From Pseudomonas sp. SL4(2022) (GTDB taxonomy: Bacteria > Pseudomonadota > Gammaproteobacteria > Pseudomonadales > Pseudomonadaceae): a DNA stretch of 64,000 nt. The position numbers and the translations under genes were made by a program. The stretch covers positions 1,246,001 through 1,310,000 of the forward strand of contig NZ_CP113060.1 of assembly GCF_026625725.1 (NCBI RefSeq). The letters are read 5' to 3'. The notes beneath the pieces are model-generated. The model did no database searches and was not told where the DNA came from. It was given only the letters and a program-made list of their open reading frames with translations. Positions 7,383-16,299 of the stretch are shown here, one piece after another (positions within the stretch are counted from its first letter, which is position 1; every line of letters starts with the position of its first letter).

Positions 7383-8324
7383 ATGACACTGAATATGCGC
7401 GGCTGCCTGCTGGCGGCTGCTCTGAGCACACCACTCATGGCCCAGGCCGTGGAACCGGCGCAATGCGACGTGATCCGCTTCGCCGATGTCGGCTGGACCG
7501 ACATCACCGTGACCACCGCCGTCACCCGCCAGGTACTCAGCGACCTTGGCTACCGCACCCAGGTTAAACGCCTGTCCGTGCCGGACACCTACCAGGCCAT
7601 GCAGGATGGCAAGATCGATGTATTCCTCGGCAACTGGATGCCGAGCATGGAAAACGACATCAAGCCCTACGCCGCCAACGGCTCGGTAAAGACCCTCGGC
7701 GCCAACCTTATCGGTGCCAAATACACCCTGGCGGTGAATCAGGCGGCCTATGACGGCGGCGTAAAAAACTTCGCCGATCTTGCGCGCTTCAGTAAAGAAT
7801 TGGGCAACAAGGTGTACGGTATCGAACCGGGCAACGACGGCAACAAGCTGATCCAGCAGATGATCGACAAGAACGCGTTCGGCCTGCAAGGCTTCAGCCT
7901 GGTGGAATCCAGCGAGAACGGCATGCTGGCCCAGGTCAAACGCGCTGAGCACCTCAAACAGTGGGTGGTGTTTCTCGGCTGGGCGCCGCACCCGATGAAC
8001 AACCAGTTGCAACTGTATTACCTGGATGGTGGCGATGAGTTCTTCGGCCCCAATTATGGCGGCGCCACGGTCTACACCAATGTGCGTGCCGGCCTTGGCG
8101 AGCAGTGCCCGAACGTAATCCGACTGCTGCAGAACCTGCGTTTCAGCCTGGAGATGGAAAGCCACCTGATGGGCGCGATCCTGAATAAGAACACCAACCC
8201 GCGGCGCGAGGCCAAAGCCTGGCTGAAGGCCAATCCGCAGGCGCTGGCCAGCTGGCTGCAGGGCGTCAAACAACGCGACGGACAACTGCCCAAAGCGCCG
8301 CCGAGCCTTGCCGCAAATGACTGA
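7383..8324 (+). CDS. Quaternary-ammonium substrate-binding protein, ChoX/CaiX-like
   Basis: This 313-residue periplasmic binding protein of the OpuAC type has a signal peptide (GCLLAAALSTPLMAQA). Ligand-site segments include FADVGWTDITVTT, VFLGNWMPSM, GIEPGNDGNKL and VVFLGWAPHPMN. It is clearly paralogous to the protein at 11235-12179, sharing the GWAPHPMN and EPGNDGN blocks. The start at 7383 has a good ribosome-binding site; the longer ORF adds 36 codons without a signal peptide. It lies upstream of the ABC core but is separated from it by about 800 bp. It may take choline, carnitine or a related amine; sequence does not decide which. Confidence 0.85.
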   Translation: MTLNMRGCLLAAALSTPLMAQAVEPAQCDVIRFADVGWTDITVTTAVTRQVLSDLGYRTQVKRLSVPDTYQAMQDGKIDVFLGNWMPSMENDIKPYAANGSVKTLGANLIGAKYTLAVNQAAYDGGVKNFADLARFSKELGNKVYGIEPGNDGNKLIQQMIDKNAFGLQGFSLVESSENGMLAQVKRAEHLKQWVVFLGWAPHPMNNQLQLYYLDGGDEFFGPNYGGATVYTNVRAGLGEQCPNVIRLLQNLRFSLEMESHLMGAILNKNTNPRREAKAWLKANPQALASWLQGVKQRDGQLPKAPPSLAAND

Positions 8325-8567
8325 TTTACAGTTTTCTCGATCACGCCACAGCCCACGGGTCATCCTGGTTGTGGCCGACTCAACGATGGCAAACCAGACC
8401 CGGCGCGGCTTGCAGCCTTGGCCAGGGGGCAAAAAAGTCTGTTATGGTTTTTAAAGCGTCTGTCGCCGCGCAACACGTCAGGGTCGCAAACCGACAATTG
8501 CGACAGGCCGAAGACTATATCGTTGAGTCAGCCGATTTCGTCGCTGTCAGATTCCGGCAGGTTGTTG

Positions 8568-8690
8568 AAACGTAGCGAGCGAAGGTTAGGCAAGGCGGAA
8601 TCAGCCGAGAAAGTGGAGTGTACGAGTTGTACATGAACATATTGAGGCTGAATCCAACGCCCTATAACCGAGCGCAGTAGTTTCAGTAGC
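8568..8690. repeat. Interspersed intergenic repeat, copy B
   Basis: GCGAGCGAAGGTTAGGCAAGG, CAGCCGAGAAAGTGGAGTG, GTACATGAACATATTGAGGC and AACGCCCTATAACCGAGCGC follow the same order as copy A at 3897-4101, without its middle insertion. Confidence 0.55.
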
Positions 8691-9055
8691 TTGCCGCAGA
8701 GTCGACAGACCGGGCGCCCACAGCCCCGGACCGAAGAATATATAAGTGCTGGCTTGTCCCAAACGGGCGCCAGCCCAACAAGAAATTTCGGATGTACGCG
8801 CACCTCGGGTCGAGGTGTGTAAAACCCAAGGATGGGGCTTCGTAACACTGCCAGAGGGTTTGGAACGCGGTTTGCAGCACGACACAGCAAGGTTGACTCG
8901 ACAGTACGCCCTCTTAGCGTCCATTGCCCGCAAGGCAACTGGAGCGCCGCAGCGGTTGTGCCTGAGCGCCCCGAATGTGTTGCGCGGCAAGGCACGGCCC
9001 CGACCCCGGAACCCAGTAAACCCACACAGGCAAGAACAGTCGGCATCACCGTACG

Positions 9056-9071
9056 TACGCCAGCTGGCGTA
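9056..9071. promoter_or_regulatory. Perfect 16-bp palindrome upstream of cbcV
   Basis: TACGCCAGCTGGCGTA ends 51 bp before the cbcV start. Perfect symmetry suggests a dimeric repressor site. It does not resemble the BetI-like TTGAACGTTCAA sites, so the cognate regulator is unknown. Confidence 0.4.
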
Positions 9072-9122
9072 GGCGCGGTTCCGCAGCACTGATCTGGATG
9101 TCTACTGAAGGGGAATCATCCC

Positions 9123-10328
9123 ATGCAGTCTGGAAAAATCGTCGTCGAAAACCTCTACAAGGTGTTCGGCGCAGAGCCACAAGAAGCCATCGAACTGCTC
9201 AAGCAGGGCTGGAGCAAGGAGCGGATTCTTGCGGAAAAAGGCGCGGTTATCGGCGTCAGCGACGTGTCCTTCAGCGTCGAGGAAGGTGAAATTTTCGTGC
9301 TGATGGGCCTCTCCGGCTCTGGCAAATCCACCCTGATCCGCCTGATCAACCGCCTGGTTGAACCCAGCGGCGGCAATGTCTACATCGACGGGCAGAACGT
9401 CGCCAAACTGCCCAAGGCGCAACTGATTGACCTGCGCCGCCGCGACATGAGCATGGTTTTCCAGTCCTTCGCCCTGATGCCCTCGCGCACCGTACTGGAC
9501 AACGCCGCCTTCGGTCTGGAAGTGGCCGGCAAAGGTAAAAAAGAACGCGAAGAGCGCGCCATGCAAGTGCTCAAACAAGTCGGCCTCGACACCTTTGCCC
9601 ACAAGCTGCCGAGCGAGCTGTCCGGCGGCATGCAGCAACGCGTTGGCCTGGCCCGCGCCTTGGCGGTTGACCCGTCAATGATCATCATGGACGAAGCCTT
9701 CTCCGCCCTTGACCCGCTCAAGCGCCGCGAGATGCAGGACGTGCTGCTGGAACTGCAAAAGACCGATCGCCGCACCATCATCTTCGTCTCGCACGACATC
9801 GAGGAGGCCATGCGCATTGGCACCCGCATCGGCATCATGGAAGGCGGCAAACTGATTCAAGTCGGCACCCCGCAAGAGCTGATCGACAACCCCGCCAACG
9901 ATTACGTGCGCAACTTCTTCAACACCGTCGACACCAACCGCTACCTCACCGCCGGCCAGCTCATGGCTGACAGCGTGCCCATCTACGTGCACAACGGCAA
10001 AGCACCGGATGCACAAAAGGTCTGCCAGGAACTGCAAGCGTTGGATAAGCACTACGCCTTTGTGGTGGATGAACAGCACACCTTTCAGGGCTCCATCAGC
10101 CTGGAAAAAATCGCCCTGCTGGTGGATGGCGGCAGCACCTGCAGCCTTGACAGCAGCGTGCTCAAACAGATCCTGCCTGTGCCTGAAGACCTGCCACTGG
10201 ACCAGGTTATTGGTCGCCTGGTGGACAACGAAGGGCCGATCCCCGTGGTCGACAGCAATGGCCGCTACAGCGGAGCCATCAGCAAGGGCCGGCTGCTGAC
10301 CCGCCTGCAGGGAGAGTTCCATGAGTGA
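9123..10328 (+). CDS. cbcV: Choline/betaine ABC transporter ATP-binding protein
   Basis: The 401-residue ProV/OpuAA-type ATPase has Walker A GLSGSGKST (62-70), signature LSGGMQQRVGLARAL, Walker B IIMDEAFSALDP and a C-terminal CBS-domain region (about 280-400) as in osmoregulated betaine importers. GGGGA lies 8 nt before the ATG. It overlaps cbcW by 8 bp, so the two are translationally coupled. In Pseudomonas, CbcV and CbcW form a core shared by several binding proteins. Confidence 0.93.
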   Translation: MQSGKIVVENLYKVFGAEPQEAIELLKQGWSKERILAEKGAVIGVSDVSFSVEEGEIFVLMGLSGSGKSTLIRLINRLVEPSGGNVYIDGQNVAKLPKAQLIDLRRRDMSMVFQSFALMPSRTVLDNAAFGLEVAGKGKKEREERAMQVLKQVGLDTFAHKLPSELSGGMQQRVGLARALAVDPSMIIMDEAFSALDPLKRREMQDVLLELQKTDRRTIIFVSHDIEEAMRIGTRIGIMEGGKLIQVGTPQELIDNPANDYVRNFFNTVDTNRYLTAGQLMADSVPIYVHNGKAPDAQKVCQELQALDKHYAFVVDEQHTFQGSISLEKIALLVDGGSTCSLDSSVLKQILPVPEDLPLDQVIGRLVDNEGPIPVVDSNGRYSGAISKGRLLTRLQGEFHE

Positions 10329-11202
10329 GAAACAGCTCGACCTGGGTAGCTGGGTCAATGACGTGGTCCAACACCTGCTGGACAACTACAGCGATGGCTT
10401 CGACAGCATCGGCTCAGTGGTCAACGGCTTCTCAGAAGGCATCGAATGGCTGCTGATGCTGCCACCGGCCTGGTTGCTGATTGCCATCTTCGTCGGTCTG
10501 GGCCTGTGGCGTATCGGCTACAAATTCGCCATCTTCACGGCTGTCGCCTTTGTCCTGATTGTACTCACCGGCTTCTGGGAACAGACGGTGGTCACCCTCG
10601 GCCTGACCTTCTCCGCCACCCTGATCAGCCTGCTACTGGGCATTCCCCTGGGCATCTGGGCGGCGCGCAGCGAGCGCGTGGCGACCATCATCCGGCCGAT
10701 TCTCGACTTTATGCAGACCATGCCGGCGTTCGTTTACCTGATTCCTGCCGCCATGCTGTTCGGCCTCGGCCGCGTGCCGGGGATCATCGCCACGGTGATT
10801 TTCGCCATGCCGCCCGCGGTGCGCCTGACCAACCTGGGTATCCGCCAGGTCAACAAGGAAATCATCGAAGCCGGTCAGTCCTTCGGTTGCACGCCGCGTC
10901 AGCTACTCTTCAAAGTCCAGCTGCCTAACGCGATGCCATCGATCATGGCCGGGGTCAACCAAACCATCATGATGGCCCTGTCCATGGTGATCATTGCCTC
11001 GATGGTGGGTGCGGGCGGCCTGGGCAACGACGTACTGGCGAGTATTCAGCGCCTGGACATCGGCCTCGGTTTCGAAAGCGGCATGGCCGTGGTGCTGCTG
11101 GCGATCATTCTCGACCGCATCACGGAGAGTTTCGGAACCCCGCAAACCGCCAAACGCCGCAGCGTGTTCGGCTGGTTCAGCGGCAAACTTCAACGTCAGT
11201 AA
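10321..11202 (+). CDS. cbcW: Choline/betaine ABC transporter permease
   Basis: The 293-residue inner-membrane permease is of the ProW/OpuAB type. It has several hydrophobic segments, the MetI-like transmembrane domain and a permease-loop sequence (EAGQSFGCTPRQLLFKVQLP) that contacts the ATPase. The start overlaps the cbcV stop and the stop lies 32 bp before cbcX, so cbcVWX form one operon. Confidence 0.93.
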   Translation: MSEKQLDLGSWVNDVVQHLLDNYSDGFDSIGSVVNGFSEGIEWLLMLPPAWLLIAIFVGLGLWRIGYKFAIFTAVAFVLIVLTGFWEQTVVTLGLTFSATLISLLLGIPLGIWAARSERVATIIRPILDFMQTMPAFVYLIPAAMLFGLGRVPGIIATVIFAMPPAVRLTNLGIRQVNKEIIEAGQSFGCTPRQLLFKVQLPNAMPSIMAGVNQTIMMALSMVIIASMVGAGGLGNDVLASIQRLDIGLGFESGMAVVLLAIILDRITESFGTPQTAKRRSVFGWFSGKLQRQ

Positions 11203-11234
11203 GCCTTAGCTTTTGCCATCACAGGGAGTCGAAG

Positions 11235-12179
11235 ATGAAAACGATTAAACAGCTCGCAGGTGTCGGCCTGCTCTCCGTGGCCATGTTGCAAAGCGCCTGG
11301 GCGCAGGAGCCGGAAAGTTGCAAGATGGTGCGCTTCGCCGAAATCGGCTGGGCCGACATCGCCGCCACCACCGGTGTCGCCATGACCCTGAGCGAAGGCC
11401 TGGGTTACCAGACCCGCAAGATCATGGCCTCCGTGCCTATCGCCTTCACCGGGGTAAAAAGCGGTCAGATCGACGCCTTCCTCGGCTACTGGGCGCCCTC
11501 GATGGACGCCGTGATCGAGCCCTTCACCAAGGATGGCGGCGTCAAAGTGCTGCCTAAGGCCAACCTTGAAGGTGCCAAGTACACCCTCGCCGTCCCGACC
11601 TACGCCGCAGAAGCCGGACTGAAAAGCTTTGCCGACATCGCCAAGTTCAAAGACCAACTGGGCGGCAAGATTTTCGGCATCGAGCCTGGCAACGACGGTA
11701 ACCTGCTGATCGACGGCATGATCAAAAGCAACCAGTTCGGCCTCGGCGAATTCAAGATGGTCGAGTCCAGCGAAGCCGGCATGCTTGTCCAGTTGCAGCG
11801 CGCAGTGAAAAAGAAAGAACCCGCCGTATTCCTCGGCTGGGCACCACACCCGATGAACACGCAGTTCGACATCACCTACCTGGAAGGCGGCGATGACGTG
11901 TTCGGCCCTGACTTCGGCGCTGCCAAGGTCTTCACCGTGGTACCGCCAGATTACGAAGCGCGCTGCGCCAACGTCGGCAAACTGCTGAACAACCTGCAGT
12001 TCACCGTGGAAATCGAAAGCCAGTTGATGGAAAAGGTTCTGGAAAAACAGAACCCCACCGAAGTGGCGAAAAACTGGCTCAAAGCCAACCCGGCAATCCT
12101 CGACCAGTGGCTGGCCGGTGTTACCACCTATGACGGCCAAGACGGCCTGGCTGCCGTGAAGAAACACCTCGGCCTGTAA
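11235..12179 (+). CDS. cbcX: Choline-type substrate-binding protein of the Cbc transporter
   Basis: The 314-residue periplasmic OpuAC-type protein has a signal peptide (LAGVGLLSVAMLQSAWA). The ChoX-like ligand-pocket blocks are FAEIGWADIAATT, AFLGYWAPSMD, GIEPGNDGNLL and FLGWAPHPMNTQFDITYL. It directly follows cbcW with a GGGAG ribosome-binding site, the canonical cbcX position. By family it should bring choline to CbcWV. Confidence 0.88.
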   Translation: MKTIKQLAGVGLLSVAMLQSAWAQEPESCKMVRFAEIGWADIAATTGVAMTLSEGLGYQTRKIMASVPIAFTGVKSGQIDAFLGYWAPSMDAVIEPFTKDGGVKVLPKANLEGAKYTLAVPTYAAEAGLKSFADIAKFKDQLGGKIFGIEPGNDGNLLIDGMIKSNQFGLGEFKMVESSEAGMLVQLQRAVKKKEPAVFLGWAPHPMNTQFDITYLEGGDDVFGPDFGAAKVFTVVPPDYEARCANVGKLLNNLQFTVEIESQLMEKVLEKQNPTEVAKNWLKANPAILDQWLAGVTTYDGQDGLAAVKKHLGL

Positions 12180-12186
12180 GCCAAGC

Positions 12187-12219
12187 ACCGCGCCGCCGCA
12201 CAACGGTGGGCGGCGCGGT
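12187..12219 (+). terminator. Stem-loop between cbcX and betX
   Basis: ACCGCGCCGCC/GGCGGCGCGGT forms an 11-bp stem with an 11-nt loop, 8 bp after cbcX. A T-run (CTTTTTAAC) occurs only about 14 bp later. It may reduce rather than block read-through into betX. Confidence 0.5.
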
Positions 12220-12420
12220 TAGCTGACTCACCTTTTTAACAACGCAACCCGCGAGGCCACACGGCCATCGCCGGGTTTGCTGCACCCGCGATTTACCTCG
12301 CAGCACACAACCAGCCAGGACGACCAACACGCAATACCCGCATGTTTACCCAGCTAGGCCCGCAAGAAGAACGCGCCAGTAACTCACTGAACTGCCACTC
12401 TCACTGACGGAGCACACCCT

Positions 12421-13281
12421 ATGCGAAACCTGAAGAACCTCTGCCTGCAAAACCTCGGCGTCGCCGCCCTGGTACTCGGCATGAGCAGCGCCATGGCAGC
12501 TGACAAAGCCACCCTGAACATCGGCTACGTCAACGGCTGGGACGACAGCGTCGCCGCCACTCATGTCGCCGGGGAAATCCTGCACAGCAAGCTGGGCTAC
12601 AGCGTTGAGCTGAAAGCCGTCGAGCCGGCCATCATGTGGCAGGGCGTAGCCCGCGGCGACCTCGACGCCACACTCTCCGCCTGGCTGCCCGCCACCCACG
12701 GCGAATACTTTGAAAAACTCAAAGACAAAGTCGAAGTGCTCGGCACCAACTACGCCGGGGCGAAAATCGGCCTGATCGTGCCGGACTACGTACCCGCCAA
12801 AACCATCGCCGACCTGCAAACCTACGCCAAGGACTTCGACGGCAAAATCACCGGCATCGACGCCGGCGCCGGCGTGATGCGCCGCACCGAAGAAGCGATC
12901 AAGGAATACGCCCTCAGCGACATCAAACTGATGCCAAGCTCCGGCCCCGCCATGGCCACCGCCCTGACCCGCGCCGAGAAGAACAAGGAAGCCATTGTCG
13001 TCACCGGCTGGATCCCGCACTGGATGTTCGCCAAATGGAACTTGCGCTTCCTCGAAGACCCGAAAAAAGTCTTCGGTGATGACGAACACGTCGACACCGT
13101 CGCCAACCCCAGCATCAACAGCAAAGCCCCGGAAGCTGCTGCCTTTCTGAAGAAATTCTCCTGGAGCGGTGAAGAAGTCGGCGCCGTCATGCTCGCCATC
13201 CGCGAAGGCGCCAAACCGGAAGACGCGGCCAAAGCCTGGATCAGCAAAAACCCAGAGCGCGTCGCCGAGTGGCTTAAATAA
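12421..13281 (+). CDS. betX: Glycine betaine-binding periplasmic protein, BetX-like
   Basis: The 286-residue OpuAC-family protein has a signal peptide ending near AMAADK. Its aromatic pattern differs from the ChoX type: tryptophans in YVNGW40, IMW73 and AW88LPATHGEY, plus GWIPHWMFAKW. Trp boxes of this kind bind betaine in the ProX/OpuAC class. It is a third binding protein next to a single ATPase/permease pair, matching the Pseudomonas model in which BetX docks on CbcWV. The symbol is given by analogy. It lies 241 bp downstream of cbcX and has its own terminator. Confidence 0.78.
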   Translation: MRNLKNLCLQNLGVAALVLGMSSAMAADKATLNIGYVNGWDDSVAATHVAGEILHSKLGYSVELKAVEPAIMWQGVARGDLDATLSAWLPATHGEYFEKLKDKVEVLGTNYAGAKIGLIVPDYVPAKTIADLQTYAKDFDGKITGIDAGAGVMRRTEEAIKEYALSDIKLMPSSGPAMATALTRAEKNKEAIVVTGWIPHWMFAKWNLRFLEDPKKVFGDDEHVDTVANPSINSKAPEAAAFLKKFSWSGEEVGAVMLAIREGAKPEDAAKAWISKNPERVAEWLK

Positions 13282-13304
13282 GCCCAAGCTGCACGGCTAT
13301 AAAG

Positions 13305-13328
13305 AAGCGGGCTACGGCCCGCTTTTTT
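13305..13328 (+). terminator. Rho-independent terminator of betX
   Basis: AAGCGGGC-TACG-GCCCGCTT followed by T6, 24 bp beyond the stop. Confidence 0.92.
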
Positions 13329-13393
13329 GTGGGCGCATTAGGGCTGCAGGAAAAGGTGCTGTGGCCTGCACCATTGCATGGACTGAGTACCTA

Positions 13394-13409
13394 TTTGCAT
13401 TCGACCTGA
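13394..13409. repeat. IS-end-like short repeat, left copy
   Basis: TTTGCATTCGACCTGA is repeated almost exactly at 20219-20233 and, more loosely, at 20241-20256. The spacing of the right-hand copies recalls the multiple terminal repeats of IS21-family ends. No transposase is present. Confidence 0.45.
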
Positions 13410-13512
13410 GTCGCACACGTATTAGTTGACGAGCGGCAGAATTGGAGGCGCTTGAGCTTTCCCCTAGGGCAAGCAATACGCTAGGTTTTTACCAGTAGAA
13501 ACAGGAGGCTCC

Positions 13513-14325
13513 ATGCTTACCATCGGACAAATGGCACGTTGTCACGGGCTTACGACCAAGACACTTCGCCACTATGACAGCATTGGGTTGTTCACCCCGG
13601 CCCTTACCGGACGCGACAATGGCTATCGGTATTACCAGCCCGAACAAATCATTACCCTGGGTCGCATTGTTTGGCTCAAACAAATTGGTATGCCGCTGGA
13701 GGATATTCGCATACTGGCGAATAGTGGCCGACTGGACTGTGTCGTAAGCCTCCGTGAGGCCCTGGAGGCACATGCCCGCAAACTCAAAGGTGCAATCGCC
13801 CGCGACCAGCAGGTACTTGACCAGCTCACTCGCTACCTGGCTCAGCCAGAGCGTTGCATACCCGGGATGCAAACGCCTGAGCGAGTCGTTTATCCGGCAT
13901 TGCGAATCATGGGCATGAGCTGGCAACAGCACAACGAGGGCACTATCGGCCAAATGTGGGAGCGCTTCGTACCGAGAGAGCCAGAGATCGATCGCCTACA
14001 AGATCCGGTCGGGACTTTTGGAGTCTGCCAGCCCCTGGATGACGGCGAATGGCGTTATATCGCGGGTTTGCCGGTGGGTGCCGACGCACCGCTAGTGGCC
14101 GGCATGGTGGAAGTGCAGATACCCTCTCGTCACTACGCGAGGATCGAGCATCACGGCATAGTTGCTACGCTGCCAGAAACCTTCCGTGCTGCTTACAGTG
14201 AATGGCTGCCATCTGCCGGAATGCAGCCAGACGAGGGCGTGGAGTTCGAATACAGTGGTGAGCGCTTCCTAGGCCCCATGGATCCGAACAGTGTGACCGA
14301 GATCTATATCCCACTCAAAAACTGA
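13513..14325 (+). CDS. MerR-family regulator with GyrI-like effector domain
   Basis: The 270-residue protein has an N-terminal MerR winged helix-turn-helix (1-70: LTIGQMARCHGLTTKTLRHYDSIGLF and YRYY), a dimerisation helix (75-115) and a C-terminal GyrI/AraC-effector-like ligand domain (about 120-268), the BmrR/BltR architecture that binds drug-like cations. Such regulators usually control a nearby exporter or themselves. No exporter is adjacent; the next gene encodes a secreted BPL_N-like protein. The flanks are AT-richer than the cbc region, consistent with an accessory segment. Confidence 0.85.
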   Translation: MLTIGQMARCHGLTTKTLRHYDSIGLFTPALTGRDNGYRYYQPEQIITLGRIVWLKQIGMPLEDIRILANSGRLDCVVSLREALEAHARKLKGAIARDQQVLDQLTRYLAQPERCIPGMQTPERVVYPALRIMGMSWQQHNEGTIGQMWERFVPREPEIDRLQDPVGTFGVCQPLDDGEWRYIAGLPVGADAPLVAGMVEVQIPSRHYARIEHHGIVATLPETFRAAYSEWLPSAGMQPDEGVEFEYSGERFLGPMDPNSVTEIYIPLKN

Positions 14326-14594
14326 CGGCCCACACAGAGACAGGCTCGAGCTGTCGCTATGACGCCGCGAACGGTGAACACTGAACCGGCAACAGTTGTG
14401 TCGATGGGATGTGATTTGTAAATGGGCGGCGGGATAAGATTGGACCGCGGTGTATCACACCCTCCGGTACGGGCCGCAAGATAGACGCACATCAAGGGGA
14501 TGTTGTTTAGCATAAAGCCATAAACATCTACAAAATGCGTTAAGCAGCCATACGTATAAACCACTTGCACGTTAACCAACAGGGAATTTGTTGA

Positions 14595-15374
14595 ATGCGC
14601 TTACTCAAAGGGATGCTCTGCTCAGCTGCACTTTTAACGACCTTCATCCTGCCTACGCTCGTCGAAGCGGCTGCCGCTCAACCCACTGCACGTGGGAACT
14701 ATGCATTGATCTATAACGGCGCAGGTGCAGACCCCGACAGCACAGAGGCGATTGCCGACATTGCAAGTAAGAGCGGCCTGAAGATCCAGTACGTGAGCAA
14801 CCTGAACGCATTGCCAACGCTGCTGGATAATGCCCGTGTTTTTATCCTGGGCGGGACGGATGATGATGTGCAGCCATTGCTTGAAGCTTTTACACCCACT
14901 ACGCGCCAAGCTTTAAAGACATACCTGCAAAACGGCGGAAGGTACTTGGGCGTCTGTGGCGGGGCGTTTTTAGCATCTGCCGGCTGGCATGATGAAGGTG
15001 ACTTTTTCCCAGCCTTGGGTCTTACCCCTGCAGAATCTGATGCGCATGACGAAGACTTTGCGCCCAAGATTTACCCCATCACCTGGCTGGGCGAAACGCG
15101 CCGTATGTACTATCAGGCAGGGCCCGAATTTACGCTGCAGCCAGACGCTGAGTTCACCCAGATTATCGCTCGCTATCAAAACGGCCAGCCAGCAGCGCTC
15201 GTGAACGCCTACGGTCACGGCAAAGTGGCCGTTTCAGGCCCGCACCCCGAAGCGCCCAGCAGTTGGAAAAGCGAGGCGTTTAACGGCCACACGATGCAAG
15301 ACAACACCCATTTGGCTGAAGCGTTACTGAAAGCACTGCTTTCAGATCAGCCCGTATCAATCGATCAGCGTTAG
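14595..15374 (+). CDS. Secreted BPL_N-type glutamine-amidotransferase-like protein
   Basis: The 259-residue protein has a signal peptide (about 1-27). Its body resembles the biotin-protein-ligase N-terminal-like (BPL_N) class I amidotransferase fold. It has FILGGTDDDV, the nucleophile elbow GVCGGAFLASAG with Cys at 121, and a later GHGKVAVSGPHPE segment with candidate His. Family members of unknown function are common as exported proteins in proteobacteria; the substrate is unknown. The ribosome-binding site AGGGAA lies about 9 nt upstream of the ATG. It stands alone, with no evident operon partner. Confidence 0.75.
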   Translation: MRLLKGMLCSAALLTTFILPTLVEAAAAQPTARGNYALIYNGAGADPDSTEAIADIASKSGLKIQYVSNLNALPTLLDNARVFILGGTDDDVQPLLEAFTPTTRQALKTYLQNGGRYLGVCGGAFLASAGWHDEGDFFPALGLTPAESDAHDEDFAPKIYPITWLGETRRMYYQAGPEFTLQPDAEFTQIIARYQNGQPAALVNAYGHGKVAVSGPHPEAPSSWKSEAFNGHTMQDNTHLAEALLKALLSDQPVSIDQR

Positions 15375-15513
15375 CCGGCTAGGGTGAACAGCCGTATTGC
15401 AACGCGTCAGCATGCAAAATGGCTGAACACCAGAACGTGGGTTCCTGCGGCATCAGTAGCCATGGGCTCAACACCTAAACGCCGCACGCTTAACCCTCTA
15501 AACGGCCTACCCC

Positions 15514-15720
15514 ATGAACCGTCGCAAGAAAATCAAACAACTGCTGGAAGCCCATGCAAAAAAGGCCAACGCGAAAAAAGCTCCGAAGAAAAAATCCACC
15601 TACATCAGCAAAGCCGACCGCTTAAAACTGGCTGAAGAAGCCAAGCCTGACTCAATCATTACGCCCGAGCCAGCGGTGTCGGATTTAACCGCTCCAAGCG
15701 AAGACGCGCCACAGCCATAA
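15514..15720 (+). CDS. Small basic DUF2986-like protein
   Basis: This 68-residue protein has a Lys/Arg-rich N-terminus (NRRKKIKQLLEAHAKKANAK) and the YISKADR motif typical of the short DUF2986 family in gamma-proteobacteria. The C-terminus is acidic and proline-rich. Function is unknown. Family members are usually nearer 50 residues, so the tail is an extension. Confidence 0.7.
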   Translation: MNRRKKIKQLLEAHAKKANAKKAPKKKSTYISKADRLKLAEEAKPDSIITPEPAVSDLTAPSEDAPQP

Positions 15721-15760
15721 ACTCAATACGCCGTGATGAACCACAAGGAAGAATGCTCAT

Positions 15761-16062
15761 ATGCCAGGCCAATACCCAAAAATAGTCAAACAACTGCTCT
15801 TATTCGACGGCCGCTTTGACGCCTGTAAGCTTGAGGCAAAAGGCAGCACCGTTGTATTTACCTCCCCCCCGCCGGAACATTCATCCCACCGCATACCCAC
15901 ACCAATAACCATGGCGTGATTACGCACGGCGAATTGATTTTGGGTATGAATAAGCAAACGATCCGGATTACGTCGGTGACGGGGCATCACGTACCTGCAA
16001 ACGTTGAGCACTCGGCCTTATTTGAAGTCGAGACCGATGAGATTGAGTTCTGCTTTGTCTAG
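15761..16062 (+). pseudogene. Cupin-domain protein frameshifted in a poly-C run
   Basis: The ATG at 15761 has AAGGAAG nine bases upstream and begins MPGQYPKIVKQLLLFDG. After TSPP the frame is lost at a run of seven C (15864-15870) and stops early. One additional C restores a 100-residue cupin whose second half reads GTFIPPHTHTNNHGVITHGE, with the metal-binding HTH...H pattern, and ends at the TAG at 16060-16062. It is therefore a recent frameshift, a homopolymer sequencing error or a slippage-controlled gene. Confidence 0.8.
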
Positions 16063-16299
16063 CGTTCTAGCATCATGCCAACCACCCCTCAAACGCCAAA
16101 TACCGAAAGAAGGAAAATAGCCTGTAAGGCTCCCGTCTCAACGCAGACATAGATAAATACGCACCTAATTTTATTTTTTACTGGCCAATGCCCTGTGTGA
16201 CGCATCTGTTTTAGTGTGCCGTTGTTGTACATATTAATTACTAATGCATAAGCACAGAACATGTTTAAGCATAAATACAAACTTGCAGGGTAACTCGAA

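Larger units (their letters stand above)
8325..9122. other. Long intergenic region before cbcV
   Basis: About 800 bp without a credible gene. It contains interspersed repeat copy B (8568-8690), a CACCTCG-GGT-CGAGGTG hairpin (8801-8817) and a perfect palindrome at 9056-9071. ORFs here have no family signature and overlap one another in different frames. Confidence 0.6.

Noticed and set aside
8746..9092. Overlapping plus-strand ORFs of about 86-108 codons upstream of cbcV
   Set aside because: They overlap in different frames, lack ribosome-binding sites and have no recognisable domain.
15384..15635. 83-codon ORF over the DUF2986-like gene
   Set aside because: The other frame (15514-15720) encodes the conserved small protein with the YISKADR motif.
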